64,000 bases of DNA from Estrella lausannensis (GCF_900000175.1 NZ_CWGJ01000011.1:364556-428555), one strand, 5' to 3'; numbered from the stretch's first letter, positions 25,520 through 34,411 are shown. Notes: generated by a model from the sequence alone, not told the origin. Made by a program: numbers and translations.

Positions 25520-27181
25520 CTAGAGAATCACCCTTTTTTTATAGGCAGGATAATAAGCTCTTAAAGCGGCGCACTCGGGAGGAATAGTAGGGGTATTGTT
25601 TGCCCGGGCCAGATGCTCCAAGTCCACTCGATCGAAAGGGTAGAAAAAGCTCGGAGGGAACACCACCCTCTCATAGCGTGCGTCCTTTTCGTCAAAGAAG
25701 GCCTCAGACAGAGCTTTAGATCCGGTGACACCCTCTGTCTTCATTCGCTTTAGAGCCAACTCAAGGAGCGGAAGCCCCGATTCCGCTCCGATAAGAAGCG
25801 GAGAAATGACTAGTCCTTTTGCCTCGGCCAAAGGTTCAAGCCCGGCAAAAAAACCGACCCGATTGGTGATCTCGTCAAAAAAAACTTCATCGTAGCAAAA
25901 GAGGTTCGCTTCCGCATAGATCCCCCCGTAGCGCAGAAGAAGACTAAATTTGGCAAAGTCCATCTTTTTCTCGTTGGGGATATCCCGGAGACCAGGAATC
26001 TCGGCAAAGAGCTCCTCTTTCGACCACAAACGATAAGAGAATCCCTTCATCCCCATCCAGGATGCGATATAGGAAAGGGCCGACGGTGTAAATGATACCG
26101 ATTCAATCTGGTGGATGATCTTGGGTATGGAGGAGGATGCTTGCGCCTTCCCCAGACGATGGTAAAGATCCTGAAGCTTAGTCAGACGTTCTGCATGCTT
26201 CTCTTTTTCCCGGTGCAGCGGATGTGCCAGGAATTTATAAGCCTCCCTTTCCCTCTTCGAGTGCTGGAGAGCTTTTTCAAATGAAGGATAGGAAGGGTTG
26301 CTTGCCCTTTTGAGGGTATTGATGCTCATTTTATGCCAACTTTTGCCGTAGTAGTGAGCACAAATCGTTTCAGGTGGTGTCTGAAGCACCCCTTGCTCTT
26401 TCGCGGCGGTCAATACTTCATTTTTTGTGTGGGGATAGAATACCGTGGTCGGAAAAATCACGGTTCCGGCGGGCGTCCCGCCCTCTCTTAGCATCGCTTT
26501 AATTTGATGCGAAAAATACGCCGGCCCTGTCACGTAGACAGGAGATTTCGCTTGCTTTGGGTAGTCAGCAGGTAATGCGTCAACGACCCTTTTCATGATC
26601 GGACTTAAAGGCTGCGCACCTATGATGCTGTTGCCTATCCAAATCCCGAGAGCCTGACACAAAGGTTCGATGCCGGCGAAAAAAGAGAGGTTCTCACAGA
26701 GTGCCGTAAGTTTGTCGGGATGGAAACATTCCGTATCGGCATCGGTGTAAATCCCGCCCTCACGGTAGAGGATTTCATAGCGCGCAATGTCGGATTTAGC
26801 GCCCGGATTGTCGGCTGCTTCATAGAGGGCGCGGTTTTGAAGGGGAAAAGTGGCTATATCCGCATCGGTCCAGAGGTGATAGGTAAAACCGGGAAGGCGT
26901 TTCCACGACTCCATCCACTTTTTATAGTCTTCAGGCGGGTTGTGACCCAGCCAGATCTGATGAATTTTTTTGGGGATAGGCTCGGCAGCTTTTCTCTCTT
27001 CGGTAAAAAGCCTCTTAAGTAAAGAGACCAGCTCCCGTATTTCACCGGAAGCCGGTCTCTCCTTACTAGTCAACACCCGATAGATGGACAGGTCCCGCTG
27101 ATGCCTCAGCAGGGACCGTTCAAAATCAATATCAGCCCAACTCTCTTTGCTTACCATCTTCTCATCTTGGAACCACTCCAT
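25520..27181 (-). CDS. Two-domain DXD glycosyltransferase with a degenerate second domain
   Basis: A 553-residue protein made of two copies of a sugar-binding-DXD glycosyltransferase domain (the OCH1/large clostridial toxin-like group). Copy one has KKIHQIWLGHN (71-81), KSDIARYEILYREGGIY (129-145) and an intact DAD at 147-149. Copy two repeats the order with PKIIHQIE (353-360), KMDFAKFSLLLRYGGIY and then EAN (424-426) in place of DAD, so it should not bind metal-UDP-sugar normally. There is no signal peptide, so a cytosolic or type III secreted protein is possible. The 5' end overlaps the upstream gene by 31 bases; an alternative ATG at 27157 overlaps it by only 7. Confidence 0.8.
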   Translation of the reverse strand: MEWFQDEKMVSKESWADIDFERSLLRHQRDLSIYRVLTSKERPASGEIRELVSLLKRLFTEERKAAEPIPKKIHQIWLGHNPPEDYKKWMESWKRLPGFTYHLWTDADIATFPLQNRALYEAADNPGAKSDIARYEILYREGGIYTDADTECFHPDKLTALCENLSFFAGIEPLCQALGIWIGNSIIGAQPLSPIMKRVVDALPADYPKQAKSPVYVTGPAYFSHQIKAMLREGGTPAGTVIFPTTVFYPHTKNEVLTAAKEQGVLQTPPETICAHYYGKSWHKMSINTLKRASNPSYPSFEKALQHSKREREAYKFLAHPLHREKEKHAERLTKLQDLYHRLGKAQASSSIPKIIHQIESVSFTPSALSYIASWMGMKGFSYRLWSKEELFAEIPGLRDIPNEKKMDFAKFSLLLRYGGIYAEANLFCYDEVFFDEITNRVGFFAGLEPLAEAKGLVISPLLIGAESGLPLLELALKRMKTEGVTGSKALSEAFFDEKDARYERVVFPPSFFYPFDRVDLEHLARANNTPTIPPECAALRAYYPAYKKRVIL

Positions 27182-27567
27182 TCCGGAACGCCGCCATCGT
27201 CTCGGAATTTAAATTCTTTATCGCCGAACTTCACTGACTTGGCAATCACCTCTTGTTCCTTGCCTGTCTCTATCGTGAACCCTGTGACCTCCACAGCATC
27301 GCCGACTTTCGGGTCAAACTTCACCTCCTCGAGGTAAGGGGCCGGTCCCAGTAAAACAACAACTGCTTTACCCTCGACATCCAGCACCACATGAACGCCT
27401 ACCATCCCTTCATGCTCTACCCGCTGCACCTCTTTGACACTTCCCTTGAATGTCTTCAAAGACTCCTTACTGAACATCTCCGTCGTCGGCGCATGGTTGC
27501 TACTTTCCACTGCGCTTAGGGTGCCTGCTGCGAGCAAGCACGCTGCCACCATTGCGATCTTATTCAT
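27151..27567 (-). CDS. Small periplasmic protein of unknown function
   Basis: A 138-residue protein. The start at 27567 has GGAGG five bases upstream and opens a signal peptide (MNKIAMVAACLLAAGTLSAVE). The mature part is rich in beta-strand-like alternation (VHVVLDVEGKAVVVLLGPAPYLEE, DAVEVTGFTIETGKEQEVIA), which looks like a small OB-fold or beta-barrel domain. I recognise no family. It follows the OsmC gene by 12 bases on the same strand, which hints at a link to oxidative stress, weakly. Confidence 0.6.
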   Translation of the reverse strand: MNKIAMVAACLLAAGTLSAVESSNHAPTTEMFSKESLKTFKGSVKEVQRVEHEGMVGVHVVLDVEGKAVVVLLGPAPYLEEVKFDPKVGDAVEVTGFTIETGKEQEVIAKSVKFGDKEFKFRDDGGVPEWSGSKMRRW

Positions 27568-27579
27568 AAACACCTCCAT

Positions 27580-28041
27580 TTAAGGCGCTTTAATAGACAC
27601 GATCACATCGGGATTAATCTGAATTGGAACACTGACCGAATTGGCGATGAAACATTGCTCGTGAGCCTTCCCATGCAGCTCTTTGGCCTCTTCCAACCGG
27701 CTGATGTCCGTGAGCTTGACGACCGGGTTTAAAGTCACCTTAGTCATCTTCCCCTTGCCTTCAGCAAGAGTCAGCACACCGGTCGGGCTGTCTGTATATT
27801 CGGTGACTAAGATACCCGCCTTTGCAGCGAGATGCAGGTAGGAGAGCATGTGGCAAGAGGATACGGCGGCAAGCAGGAACTCTTCAGGGTTCCACTTAGC
27901 GGCATCGCCTTTGAAGACGGGGTCGGTAGACCCCTGTATTGCCTGCTTCAGCGGTGCCGTCAGGCTGAAAGACCTGTCGTAGTCCTTTGTCGTGTCGCCT
28001 TGCCAGCTCAAATCCACACGATACTTGCTCTCTCTCGGCAT
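27580..28041 (-). CDS. OsmC family peroxiredoxin-like protein
   Basis: A 153-residue OsmC/Ohr-family protein, which reduces organic hydroperoxides with a pair of cysteines. PEEFLLAAVSSCHML has the conserved Glu and first Cys, and HEQCFIANS the second Cys. It is cytosolic. AGGAG lies upstream of the ATG with a somewhat long spacing. Together with catalase at 55375 it gives this organism separate defences against organic peroxide and hydrogen peroxide. Confidence 0.88.
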   Translation of the reverse strand: MPRESKYRVDLSWQGDTTKDYDRSFSLTAPLKQAIQGSTDPVFKGDAAKWNPEEFLLAAVSSCHMLSYLHLAAKAGILVTEYTDSPTGVLTLAEGKGKMTKVTLNPVVKLTDISRLEEAKELHGKAHEQCFIANSVSVPIQINPDVIVSIKAP

Positions 28042-28113
28042 AGGTGTACTGCTCCTCAGATCAATGGATTACTCCCTATCCTTACAATACCTCCGCCACC
28101 ACTATTCCTCAAA

Positions 28114-29286
28114 TTAATTATTGATTAAGACCTCTTGAGGAGAGGACTCTAACAGTTTGAACGCCAGCAGGCTAAAGAGCGAGAGTAGAGCAATGGATCC
28201 CCCGAGGAATCCCCCGAGGCCCACCGGCAGAAGACAGATGGCGCTTGTCAGCAGCGAGCCGATCAGGCGATAGGTAAGCCCGAGAGTGGACGAGGCAGTT
28301 CCTGCGGCGGTCTTGGCGAGCGGCGCAAGCGCTGCGGCCGACGTCATGGGCAGAATCACACCTATGCTGAGGTTAAATAGGATAAGAGCTGTGAAAAAAG
28401 AGACGCTGCCCTGAGAGAGAGTGAGCAGAACGCCTGAGACCAGCTGCAAGGCAACAGCACCCTTCACCAGTTTCCTTAAGCCCACTCTGGCCACGATCTT
28501 TGCCGCCCCGAAGACGCCGATAAGATACACTCCTATCATGCAGGCCGATAAGATGCCCACCAGTTTCGGGTTGTTCTCGTGGTAGAGATCCTTGATGATA
28601 AAGGGAAATATGGTGATGTAGCCGTACATCAGGCCGTAGGTAATCGAATGAGCGATGGTGTTCACTAAAAACACGGGCGAGCGCAAAGTGTCTTTGAGAA
28701 ACGACAGTATGCTCTTGAACGAGCGCCGCTCGGCAGAGGGAGTGTTTACAGATTTAAGGGAAGGGATAGCCCAAAATATTAGAAGAAGGCCGAGAGACGC
28801 TGCCAGGATAAAGTTTCCTCTCCACGAAACCATCGTAATTTGCCCGCTGAAGATAATCGCCAGCATGGAGGCAAGCCCGACGCCAAATGCTCCGTAGGAC
28901 ATCACCTCTGCCGACTTGTGAGCCGAGAACTGGCTGGTCGCAATCGCTCGTGCGAGCACAGGTCCTGCCGCAGTGCCCATACCCTGAAAGAACCGCCCCA
29001 GCAGCAGCATGCCCATGCTGTCAGCAAAAGAGCACAGGAGGCTGGCGAGCACAAAAACGACAAGCCCCGACAGCATCACCGACCGCTTGCCAAAAAAATC
29101 GGAAAGAGGGCCCGACACCATTTGTCCTATGGCGTTGCCGGCAAGAAAAAGGCTGATAGCAAACTGCACGGTACTCAAGTCAGCGACAAAATACTCCGCG
29201 ATAGAGGGAAGCGCCGGCGCGCAGATACTGGCGGAGATAACTCCAATGGAGGCAACCACCGATAAAAAGATAATTTGATTCCACAT
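28114..29286 (-). CDS. MFS drug efflux transporter (Bcr/CflA type)
   Basis: A 390-residue inner membrane protein with about twelve hydrophobic segments. GPLSDFFGKRSVML is the motif A of drug/proton antiporters and GRFFQGMGTAAGPVLARAI matches the Bcr/CflA subgroup. The ATG has AAAGGAG six bases upstream. Substrate unknown; chloramphenicol or bicyclomycin-type efflux is known for the group. A solo element end lies just upstream (29350-29375). Confidence 0.85.
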   Translation of the reverse strand: MWNQIIFLSVVASIGVISASICAPALPSIAEYFVADLSTVQFAISLFLAGNAIGQMVSGPLSDFFGKRSVMLSGLVVFVLASLLCSFADSMGMLLLGRFFQGMGTAAGPVLARAIATSQFSAHKSAEVMSYGAFGVGLASMLAIIFSGQITMVSWRGNFILAASLGLLLIFWAIPSLKSVNTPSAERRSFKSILSFLKDTLRSPVFLVNTIAHSITYGLMYGYITIFPFIIKDLYHENNPKLVGILSACMIGVYLIGVFGAAKIVARVGLRKLVKGAVALQLVSGVLLTLSQGSVSFFTALILFNLSIGVILPMTSAAALAPLAKTAAGTASSTLGLTYRLIGSLLTSAICLLPVGLGGFLGGSIALLSLFSLLAFKLLESSPQEVLINN

Positions 29287-29349
29287 GAGATACTCCTTTA
29301 ATAAAGCGGCATATTGTATCCGTTTGTAAATTAAAGGGGTACATTGAAG

Positions 29350-29375
29350 TATACCTAAAGTATCTCAAAATTTGG
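29350..29375. repeat. Solo end of the dispersed TATACCGAAAGTG element
   Basis: TATACCTAAAGTATCTCAAA followed by ATTTGG matches the 26-bp terminal repeat with two differences. No second end is seen within 300 bases. Confidence 0.65.
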
Positions 29376-29401
29376 CATGTAAGCTGTCAGATAGCCCCAA
29401 T

Positions 29402-30547
29402 TCAGGTTATGGACAGAACTTCATCCAGCCAGTCAAAGAGCACCTCCTCGGTTTCGTGCGGAAGAAAAGGCTGGCAGTGTCCTCCCGATCGCTGCTCCTT
29501 TTTAAATACATAGTATTTTTTAGGGCACTCTAACGTCTGATAAAGTTTCAGCGCCTCCCCTTGCGTCAGATGTTCCTCTTCATTATCAAATACGAGCGTG
29601 GGGCAGGAGATATTTTTGATTTTTCCCTCTAGCGTATACTCCCTGCAGCGCTCTTTCATCTCCTGCAGGTTTTTCACGCCAAAGCGCATGTAGCGGCTCT
29701 TGATTTTAAAACGGAGAGCCGGCTTTAGGGCAAACAGTAGAGAAGTCATCATGGCCCCGGGGAGCTTTTCAAGGCCTTTGCTGACGCCAAAAATGCCCGG
29801 ATTGACAACACAGGCCTTGATTCTTTTTTCATACGCGGCAGCTCTCACCGCCAGATAGCCGCCAAAGCTATCTCCGCGCAAGGCCACCCTACTCTTCATG
29901 GCAGGGTATGTTTTGTCGATAAAGTCCAGCACTGCTTTGATCACGACTTCCCAGTCAGGGCGAAACGGCGTTTTACCCAGGCGGAGCACACTGCCTTGTC
30001 CGGGGCCTTCAAACGTCAGGCAGTGATACCCCCTCTCCCGTGCAGCCACCGCAGACTGAAAATAGAGCTCTTCGAGCGTGCTATCTCCTCCCCCCGTATC
30101 GATCAAAAGTTTCGCATCAGGTACTGCGGAGGGGTAGAGAATCGCGGGCAGAGAGCTCCCTTCAAAGGGAATCTGTATCATGACATGAGGTATGGCGAGA
30201 AAATCCAGGGCTTTGGCAAAGCTCTCTTTACTCTCTTCCAGTCTCTCTTTGATCCGTGGGTCGCCCGGGTTTTCCTCTAAGAAGAAGTAGGCTGTCCGGT
30301 AGTAGTTACTAGCCCGCAGCAGTTTCTTACCAGCGCTGAAAAAGTGCTGTTTTGAGGATTCTTGCGCAGCATTTTCTCGCAATTGGTTTCCGAGTTGATG
30401 GAAGGCGTCATGCCAACTTTCGAAATTCCCCGGAATGATGCGGGGTATCAGTGCCAGACACTCACCCAAATCTGCGCCGCCACGTGCTGCGTGTCCGAGC
30501 GTTCTGATGAACTGCTGATTGAAACTTAAGTCTTTAATGAATTCCAT
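29402..30547 (-). CDS. Alpha/beta hydrolase (FrsA/DHPON hydrolase-like)
   Basis: A 381-residue protein with an N-terminal helical region and an alpha/beta-hydrolase core from about residue 125. LLIDTGGGDSTLEE forms the oxyanion region, LTFEGPGQG is typical of this subgroup, and ALRGDSFGGYLA is the nucleophile elbow with Ser in GDSFGG. The late SGGHCQPF would supply His. AAGG lies upstream of the ATG. No signal peptide. Substrate unknown. Confidence 0.8.
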   Translation of the reverse strand: MEFIKDLSFNQQFIRTLGHAARGGADLGECLALIPRIIPGNFESWHDAFHQLGNQLRENAAQESSKQHFFSAGKKLLRASNYYRTAYFFLEENPGDPRIKERLEESKESFAKALDFLAIPHVMIQIPFEGSSLPAILYPSAVPDAKLLIDTGGGDSTLEELYFQSAVAARERGYHCLTFEGPGQGSVLRLGKTPFRPDWEVVIKAVLDFIDKTYPAMKSRVALRGDSFGGYLAVRAAAYEKRIKACVVNPGIFGVSKGLEKLPGAMMTSLLFALKPALRFKIKSRYMRFGVKNLQEMKERCREYTLEGKIKNISCPTLVFDNEEEHLTQGEALKLYQTLECPKKYYVFKKEQRSGGHCQPFLPHETEEVLFDWLDEVLSIT

Positions 30548-30600
30548 CCGTTACCTTTTTAGATCCTGTCCGCAGATAGGTAGCCCGATTCACGAAATCA

Positions 30601-30665
30601 CCAATTTTGAAACACTATCTGTAAATGCGGTAATTGGTTAAATCAGAAGAGATACTTTCGGTATA
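30601..30665. repeat. Two decayed right ends of the dispersed element
   Basis: CCAATTTTGAAACACTATCT (from 30601) and GAGATACTTTCGGTATA (ending 30665) both resemble the right terminal repeat CCAAATTTTGAGACAATTTC GGTATA, in the same orientation. They precede the plus-strand gene at 30683. Confidence 0.55.
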
Positions 30666-30682
30666 CTAGCAGGAGGATTTCT

Positions 30683-31066
30683 GTGCATTATTTTAAAGCT
30701 TTCGTCGCAGGCACCGTGGTGCCGACACTTATGCTTCCGATTGCGACCCTGTTCCTCATTCGCTCGGGCAACGAGCACCTCCTGCAGATCCCCCTACTTC
30801 ATCTCCTTCCGCTGATTTGGGGTCTCTGGAATGTGTTTTACCTGGCTGCTCTTAAAAAAATCCTGCCCAAAGACGAAAACACCCAAATCGCAGCTGCGGG
30901 AGCCCTGCTCGGGCTGATTGTCGCTCTTTTTGCTGTGTTCGAGGCTCAAATCCCTGGAAAACTGCACGCCGAACATTTAAAATGGGTTCCATTGATCGGT
31001 GGCCCTTTAATATATGCCATCGTCTGGAGGTTCATCGTCAAGCCGTTGAATAGGGTGTTTCTGTGA
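30683..31066 (+). CDS. Small four-helix membrane protein
   Basis: A 127-residue protein with four hydrophobic segments. The GTG start has AGGAGG six bases upstream. The 3' end overlaps the next gene by four bases (GTGA), so the two and the one after form a tight operon. I recognise no functional family. Confidence 0.7.
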   Translation: MHYFKAFVAGTVVPTLMLPIATLFLIRSGNEHLLQIPLLHLLPLIWGLWNVFYLAALKKILPKDENTQIAAAGALLGLIVALFAVFEAQIPGKLHAEHLKWVPLIGGPLIYAIVWRFIVKPLNRVFL

Positions 31067-31317
31067 ATTGCTGGATCGTCTACATCGCACGTGCGAAGAA
31101 TGCAAAGCTCTACACGGGCATCACAAACAATTTGGAAAAAAGGATGGAGGAGCACAGCTCTGGAAAGGGCGGCGCCCGCTTTTTTCGCTCCTCCCCCTTC
31201 GAGAAAGTGGTGTTTCAAGAAAAACACGCCGACAAAAGCTCCGCCCTGAAGCGTGAATGTGCCATCAAAAAACTCCCCCGGCTCAAGAAGCTGGAACTTA
31301 TCGAAGGCGCTGTTTAA
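31063..31317 (+). CDS. GIY-YIG domain protein (UPF0213/YhbQ-like)
   Basis: An 84-residue single-domain protein. [18 protein letters not shown] carries the GIY-YIG core (VYI...LYTGI) with the conserved Arg in NLEKRMEEH, and the later Glu in [10 protein letters not shown]. Such small proteins resemble the catalytic domain of UvrC and homing nucleases, but their own role is not settled. It begins with GTG inside the end of the previous gene and its stop overlaps the next ATG by one base. Confidence 0.85.
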   Translation: MNCWIVYIARAKNAKLYTGITNNLEKRMEEHSSGKGGARFFRSSPFEKVVFQEKHADKSSALKRECAIKKLPRLKKLELIEGAV

Positions 31318-31673
31318 TGACCAAAATATATTTGCCGGATAATGACGACGATCTTCTTAAAGAGTGTGTCGTCTACACCTACCGCTCCAGCGGGAAGGGC
31401 GGTCAGCATGTCAACGTCACCGATAGCGCGGTCAGGTTAAAGCATCTGCCCAGCGGGATCGTGGTCACCAGCCAACAGGAAAGGAGTCAGCACAAAAATA
31501 AGCGTATCTGCATCGAAAAACTGCGGGAGGCAGTCAAAAAGCGCAATTACCGGAAGCCTTACAGAGTTCCCACTAAAATGCCGCGTTCTGTCCGCGCTAA
31601 GAATTTGGAGATGAAATCGAAAACGTCGACCAAAAAACGCCTCCGCAAAATTCACTCAAAAGACATCGATTAA
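31317..31673 (+). CDS. arfB: Peptide release factor-like rescue protein (ArfB type)
   Basis: A 118-residue protein with the class I release-factor domain only. [18 protein letters not shown] contains the GGQ that hydrolyses peptidyl-tRNA, and the C-terminal 40 residues are strongly basic ([20 protein letters not shown]), as in ArfB/ICT1, where the tail enters the empty mRNA channel of stalled ribosomes. There is no codon-recognition domain. The start at 31317 overlaps the preceding stop (TAATG). It meets the convergent Dus gene with no gap. It could alternatively be a related release-factor-like protein with another tRNA substrate. Confidence 0.8.
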   Translation: MTKIYLPDNDDDLLKECVVYTYRSSGKGGQHVNVTDSAVRLKHLPSGIVVTSQQERSQHKNKRICIEKLREAVKKRNYRKPYRVPTKMPRSVRAKNLEMKSKTSTKKRLRKIHSKDID

Positions 31674-32654
31674 TCAAGCAAGATCAAGCCCTTCTGCCAA
31701 TCGCGGCAGGGCGTACTCAAGGAATTGTCCCACCTCTTTTTGATCGGCTGTCAGTATCGATTGCCGCATCGAGAGAAGCTTCTCATTTTTTTTGAAGAGA
31801 AACCCCATCAACTGCTTGACTTTGTTGACCTTCGTTCTCTCAGGGACGCCCTCCTCCATCTGCCGGACATAAACGTCAAAAAACCGCACCATCTGTTCCC
31901 ACTGCGGGCGATAGTCGCTCCCGGCAAAACGGGCTTTAATTTCGTGAAATATAAATGGGTTGATCACGCTTCCCCGCCCGATCATCAACGCATCGCAGCC
32001 CGTCTCATCCAGCATGCGCAGTGCATCGTCGACATTCAGGATATCGCCGTTGCCGACGACGGGAATTTTAAGCAGTTTTTTCGCCTCTTGAATCAAGCCC
32101 CAATTAGCCGGGGGACCATACCCTTCGGCCTTGGTCCTTGGATGCAACGTGACATAGGCGATGCCGCTTGCCTCGGCAGCGAGCATATTCTCCTTGAAAA
32201 GCGACGTGTCGTCGAAGCCCGATCTCAGCTTGGCGGTGACCGGGATCTTAACCGCTTTGACAAGGGCTGAGGCGACATCATGCAAAAAATCAGGATCTTT
32301 CAGCAGGCTGGAGCCGGCACCGCGGCCGGTCACGGTGTTGGATGGGCAGCCGCAATTGAGATCGATGCGCGGCGCCCCTCTTGCTTCCATAGCCTTGGCC
32401 ATCTCCGCCATGAGATCTAAATCGGACCCCATGATCTGCGCAGCAAGAGGGATGGGCGCTATTTCGCTGGCCAAGTAGCGCACAGCAAGACTTGGCACAT
32501 GTGCATTGGAAGGCACCCGCAGGAAATCCCGGACCCCTTCATCGAAACCGCCAATTGTCGCCATCGCCACACGAAACCAACTGTCTCCGACACCCTCCAT
32601 GGGAGCCAAAATCAGGTAAGGGCACCCATCGCTATTTTTGGGGAGAAGTCCCAT
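31674..32654 (-). CDS. dus: tRNA-dihydrouridine synthase
   Basis: A 326-residue FMN enzyme of the TIM-barrel Dus family, which reduces uridine in the tRNA D-loop. LAPMEGVGDSWFR, IDLNCGCPSNTVTGRGAG (with the catalytic Cys in NCGCP), TAKLRSGFDD and GNGDI with IGRGSVINPF are all present. It resembles DusC more than DusB. The start overlaps the upstream phosphatase-like gene by 23 bases, suggesting co-transcription. Confidence 0.9.
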   Translation of the reverse strand: MGLLPKNSDGCPYLILAPMEGVGDSWFRVAMATIGGFDEGVRDFLRVPSNAHVPSLAVRYLASEIAPIPLAAQIMGSDLDLMAEMAKAMEARGAPRIDLNCGCPSNTVTGRGAGSSLLKDPDFLHDVASALVKAVKIPVTAKLRSGFDDTSLFKENMLAAEASGIAYVTLHPRTKAEGYGPPANWGLIQEAKKLLKIPVVGNGDILNVDDALRMLDETGCDALMIGRGSVINPFIFHEIKARFAGSDYRPQWEQMVRFFDVYVRQMEEGVPERTKVNKVKQLMGFLFKKNEKLLSMRQSILTADQKEVGQFLEYALPRLAEGLDLA

Positions 32655-33429
32655 CTGTGCCTACCTTGATGATTTTACTTAAGCTGTCGTAGAATGCCTG
32701 ATACGCTTTTTTACTGCGCGGCGTTGTATTCCACTCTTTTAAAGGACTCGAAACAAGATCTTCCAGGTCAAGAGCGACAATATGCACATCCTTAAGGGAG
32801 TGATTAGTCTCAAGCAGTCTAAAAAGAACAACATGGGCATTTGACGCAAAAGTGATATAGACGCGCCTTTTACCTTTTTTCCCCTTAAATGAGCTTCCGG
32901 GGCCGAAATAGTGTTCATTATAGTAAGCGCGGATCGATGCGAGTCCCTCTTTTGTAGGTGCCGCTTCTACAGCTTTCCAATCAGCATCGTTCTCAAAGCC
33001 CATCCTCAGTTCTTTTTCCCGCTTAAAGCAGAGCGCATATTCGTCATGCTTTTTCTCACCTTCATAATTGCGGTAGCGGTTGATTTGGCCATTGTAGGGA
33101 TCCCATCCGAGTCTTGCGGCATGAGGCGGAAAGAGCACAAGGCTGTCCGAATGAGGTTTTAGAAGAGCGTGGAGCGTTTGCGAACGGCACCAGCCTCCTG
33201 AGCAGATCGGATAGACAGCGTCCCCTTCTTTGATTGTAAAAGAGGAAATATCGAAAGGATAACTATGGAAGCTTCCGCCCCTTGCGAGAAACTCTCGAAG
33301 GCACCGCTGTCCCCTGCTCCGATCGTGTTTTTCTAAGTGTTTTTCAACCTTGAAATAGTAAGTGGGCTCGGAGGCGAAAGCCGAAGTAAAAAGAAGTGTG
33401 GCTAAGAGAAGAGGCCGAAATAGATTCAT
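32632..33429 (-). CDS. Exported CX5R phosphatase-like protein
   Basis: A 265-residue protein. The start at 33429 opens a signal peptide (MNLFRPLLLATLLFTSAFASE). A longer frame to 33732 runs through the neighbouring gene and is not used. The segment YPICSGGWCRSQTLHALL has Cys76-X5-Arg82-Ser, the P-loop pattern of cysteine phosphatases, preceded by a beta-strand and followed by a helix as expected. The rest is not similar to a family I can name, and a general acid Asp could be in the GWDPY segment. Phosphatase activity outside the cytosol is inferred. It overlaps dus. Confidence 0.6.
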   Translation of the reverse strand: MNLFRPLLLATLLFTSAFASEPTYYFKVEKHLEKHDRSRGQRCLREFLARGGSFHSYPFDISSFTIKEGDAVYPICSGGWCRSQTLHALLKPHSDSLVLFPPHAARLGWDPYNGQINRYRNYEGEKKHDEYALCFKREKELRMGFENDADWKAVEAAPTKEGLASIRAYYNEHYFGPGSSFKGKKGKRRVYITFASNAHVVLFRLLETNHSLKDVHIVALDLEDLVSSPLKEWNTTPRSKKAYQAFYDSLSKIIKVGTDGTSPQK

Positions 33430-33500
33430 ATACACTCTAGAAGTTGATTGTAAAAATCTTGAATAGCATAACAAACGCTTGGTATTGGCTTCAACAAATA

Positions 33501-33520
33501 GGAGCGCTGCATAGCGCTCC
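33501..33520 (-). terminator. Hairpin after the small secreted protein gene
   Basis: GGAGCGCT (33501-33508) and AGCGCTCC (33513-33520) form a perfect eight-base stem with a GCAT loop, ten bases beyond the stop at 33531. A T-rich stretch follows on the minus strand. Confidence 0.7.
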
Positions 33521-33530
33521 CCTGAAAAGC

Positions 33531-33986
33531 TTAAAAGTTTATCACTAGCTGTCTGTTCGGGAAGGAGTAGACTGTGCACCAGGTATGGTAGTGCACGAAA
33601 GAGTCGCTCATCGTATCCATGACGTAGGAAATGCTGACGGTATCTCCATTGATTACGATCACCTGTTTCCCGCTGCTGTAGCCGTTCAGCGCTGTGATGA
33701 TATAGCCATCGGCATACCAGGCGACATGGCAAAATACGCCGTTGCTTAAGGTCTCATATGTGATGTGAAAGGACTCGACAGAGCGAGTTAAATCTCTTTT
33801 GCTAAGTGTATTCTCTTGAGAAAACGCTCTGACCATCGCCTGATGATTTTCTATGACGGTAGGGTCTAACTGCAGATCTTGTCCTTCCTCTTGCGCAACT
33901 TGCGGGAGAGTAGGTTGCTCTTCTGCGCCGGCAAAAGAGGCAATCAAAATACTGAACAGCACCATCAACATGACTATTTTTTTCAT
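33531..33986 (-). CDS. Small secreted protein of unknown function
   Basis: A 151-residue protein with a clear signal peptide (MKKIVMLMVLFSILIASFAGAEE) and AAAGG before the ATG. The mature part has an acidic linker then a beta-rich domain (GVFCHVAWYADGYIITALNG, QVIVINGDTVSISYV) with two cysteines that could form a disulfide. I recognise no family. It has its own terminator, so it is probably a single-gene unit. Confidence 0.65.
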   Translation of the reverse strand: MKKIVMLMVLFSILIASFAGAEEQPTLPQVAQEEGQDLQLDPTVIENHQAMVRAFSQENTLSKRDLTRSVESFHITYETLSNGVFCHVAWYADGYIITALNGYSSGKQVIVINGDTVSISYVMDTMSDSFVHYHTWCTVYSFPNRQLVINF

Positions 33987-34411
33987 ATCTAACCTTTTAT
34001 TTTTTAATGTTCTTTGAAAGCGGGATCCCCGGCTGGAAAGTTGCCGATAGGGTGTTTTTTACGAAGCTCCCATCAAGTGATGCCTCAGGACGCCTGACCT
34101 ATTTGGTATAATTAATCCGCATAGGTTAGACGCTATTTAAAATATTAAAACCACCCAATTTAAATTTTACGATTGTAGCAGTGTACCCTATTGGATTATT
34201 TACTCTCCAAGAAAAGGAGTGTATTAGAGAAAAAAGAATACGCAACAAAAAATCTTCAAAATAGATTGCCTCCCAAAACAGTAAAAGAAACCACCACCCC
34301 ATCAATCGACCATCAAAACCTCCTAAACACATGAAAATCAATCGCTTCACAAAAATCATAGGTTATGCTATTAAATACAAACCATTTAATTATTGTTTTT
34401 CGAGGATTCTA
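33987..34411. other. Gene-free AT-rich stretch
   Basis: This 425-base gap grows steadily more AT-rich toward the next gene. An open frame on the minus strand (34126-34359) has unlikely composition and no ribosome binding site. I see no RNA gene or element end here. Confidence 0.5.

Noticed and set aside
33430-33732. 101-residue N-terminal extension of the CX5R phosphatase-like gene
   Set aside because: It runs through the neighbouring secreted protein gene and its terminator, and it would bury a clear signal peptide.
34126-34359. Minus-strand open frame in the AT-rich gap
   Set aside because: No ribosome binding site and a composition (Trp/Phe/Leu-rich) typical of AT-rich shadow frames.
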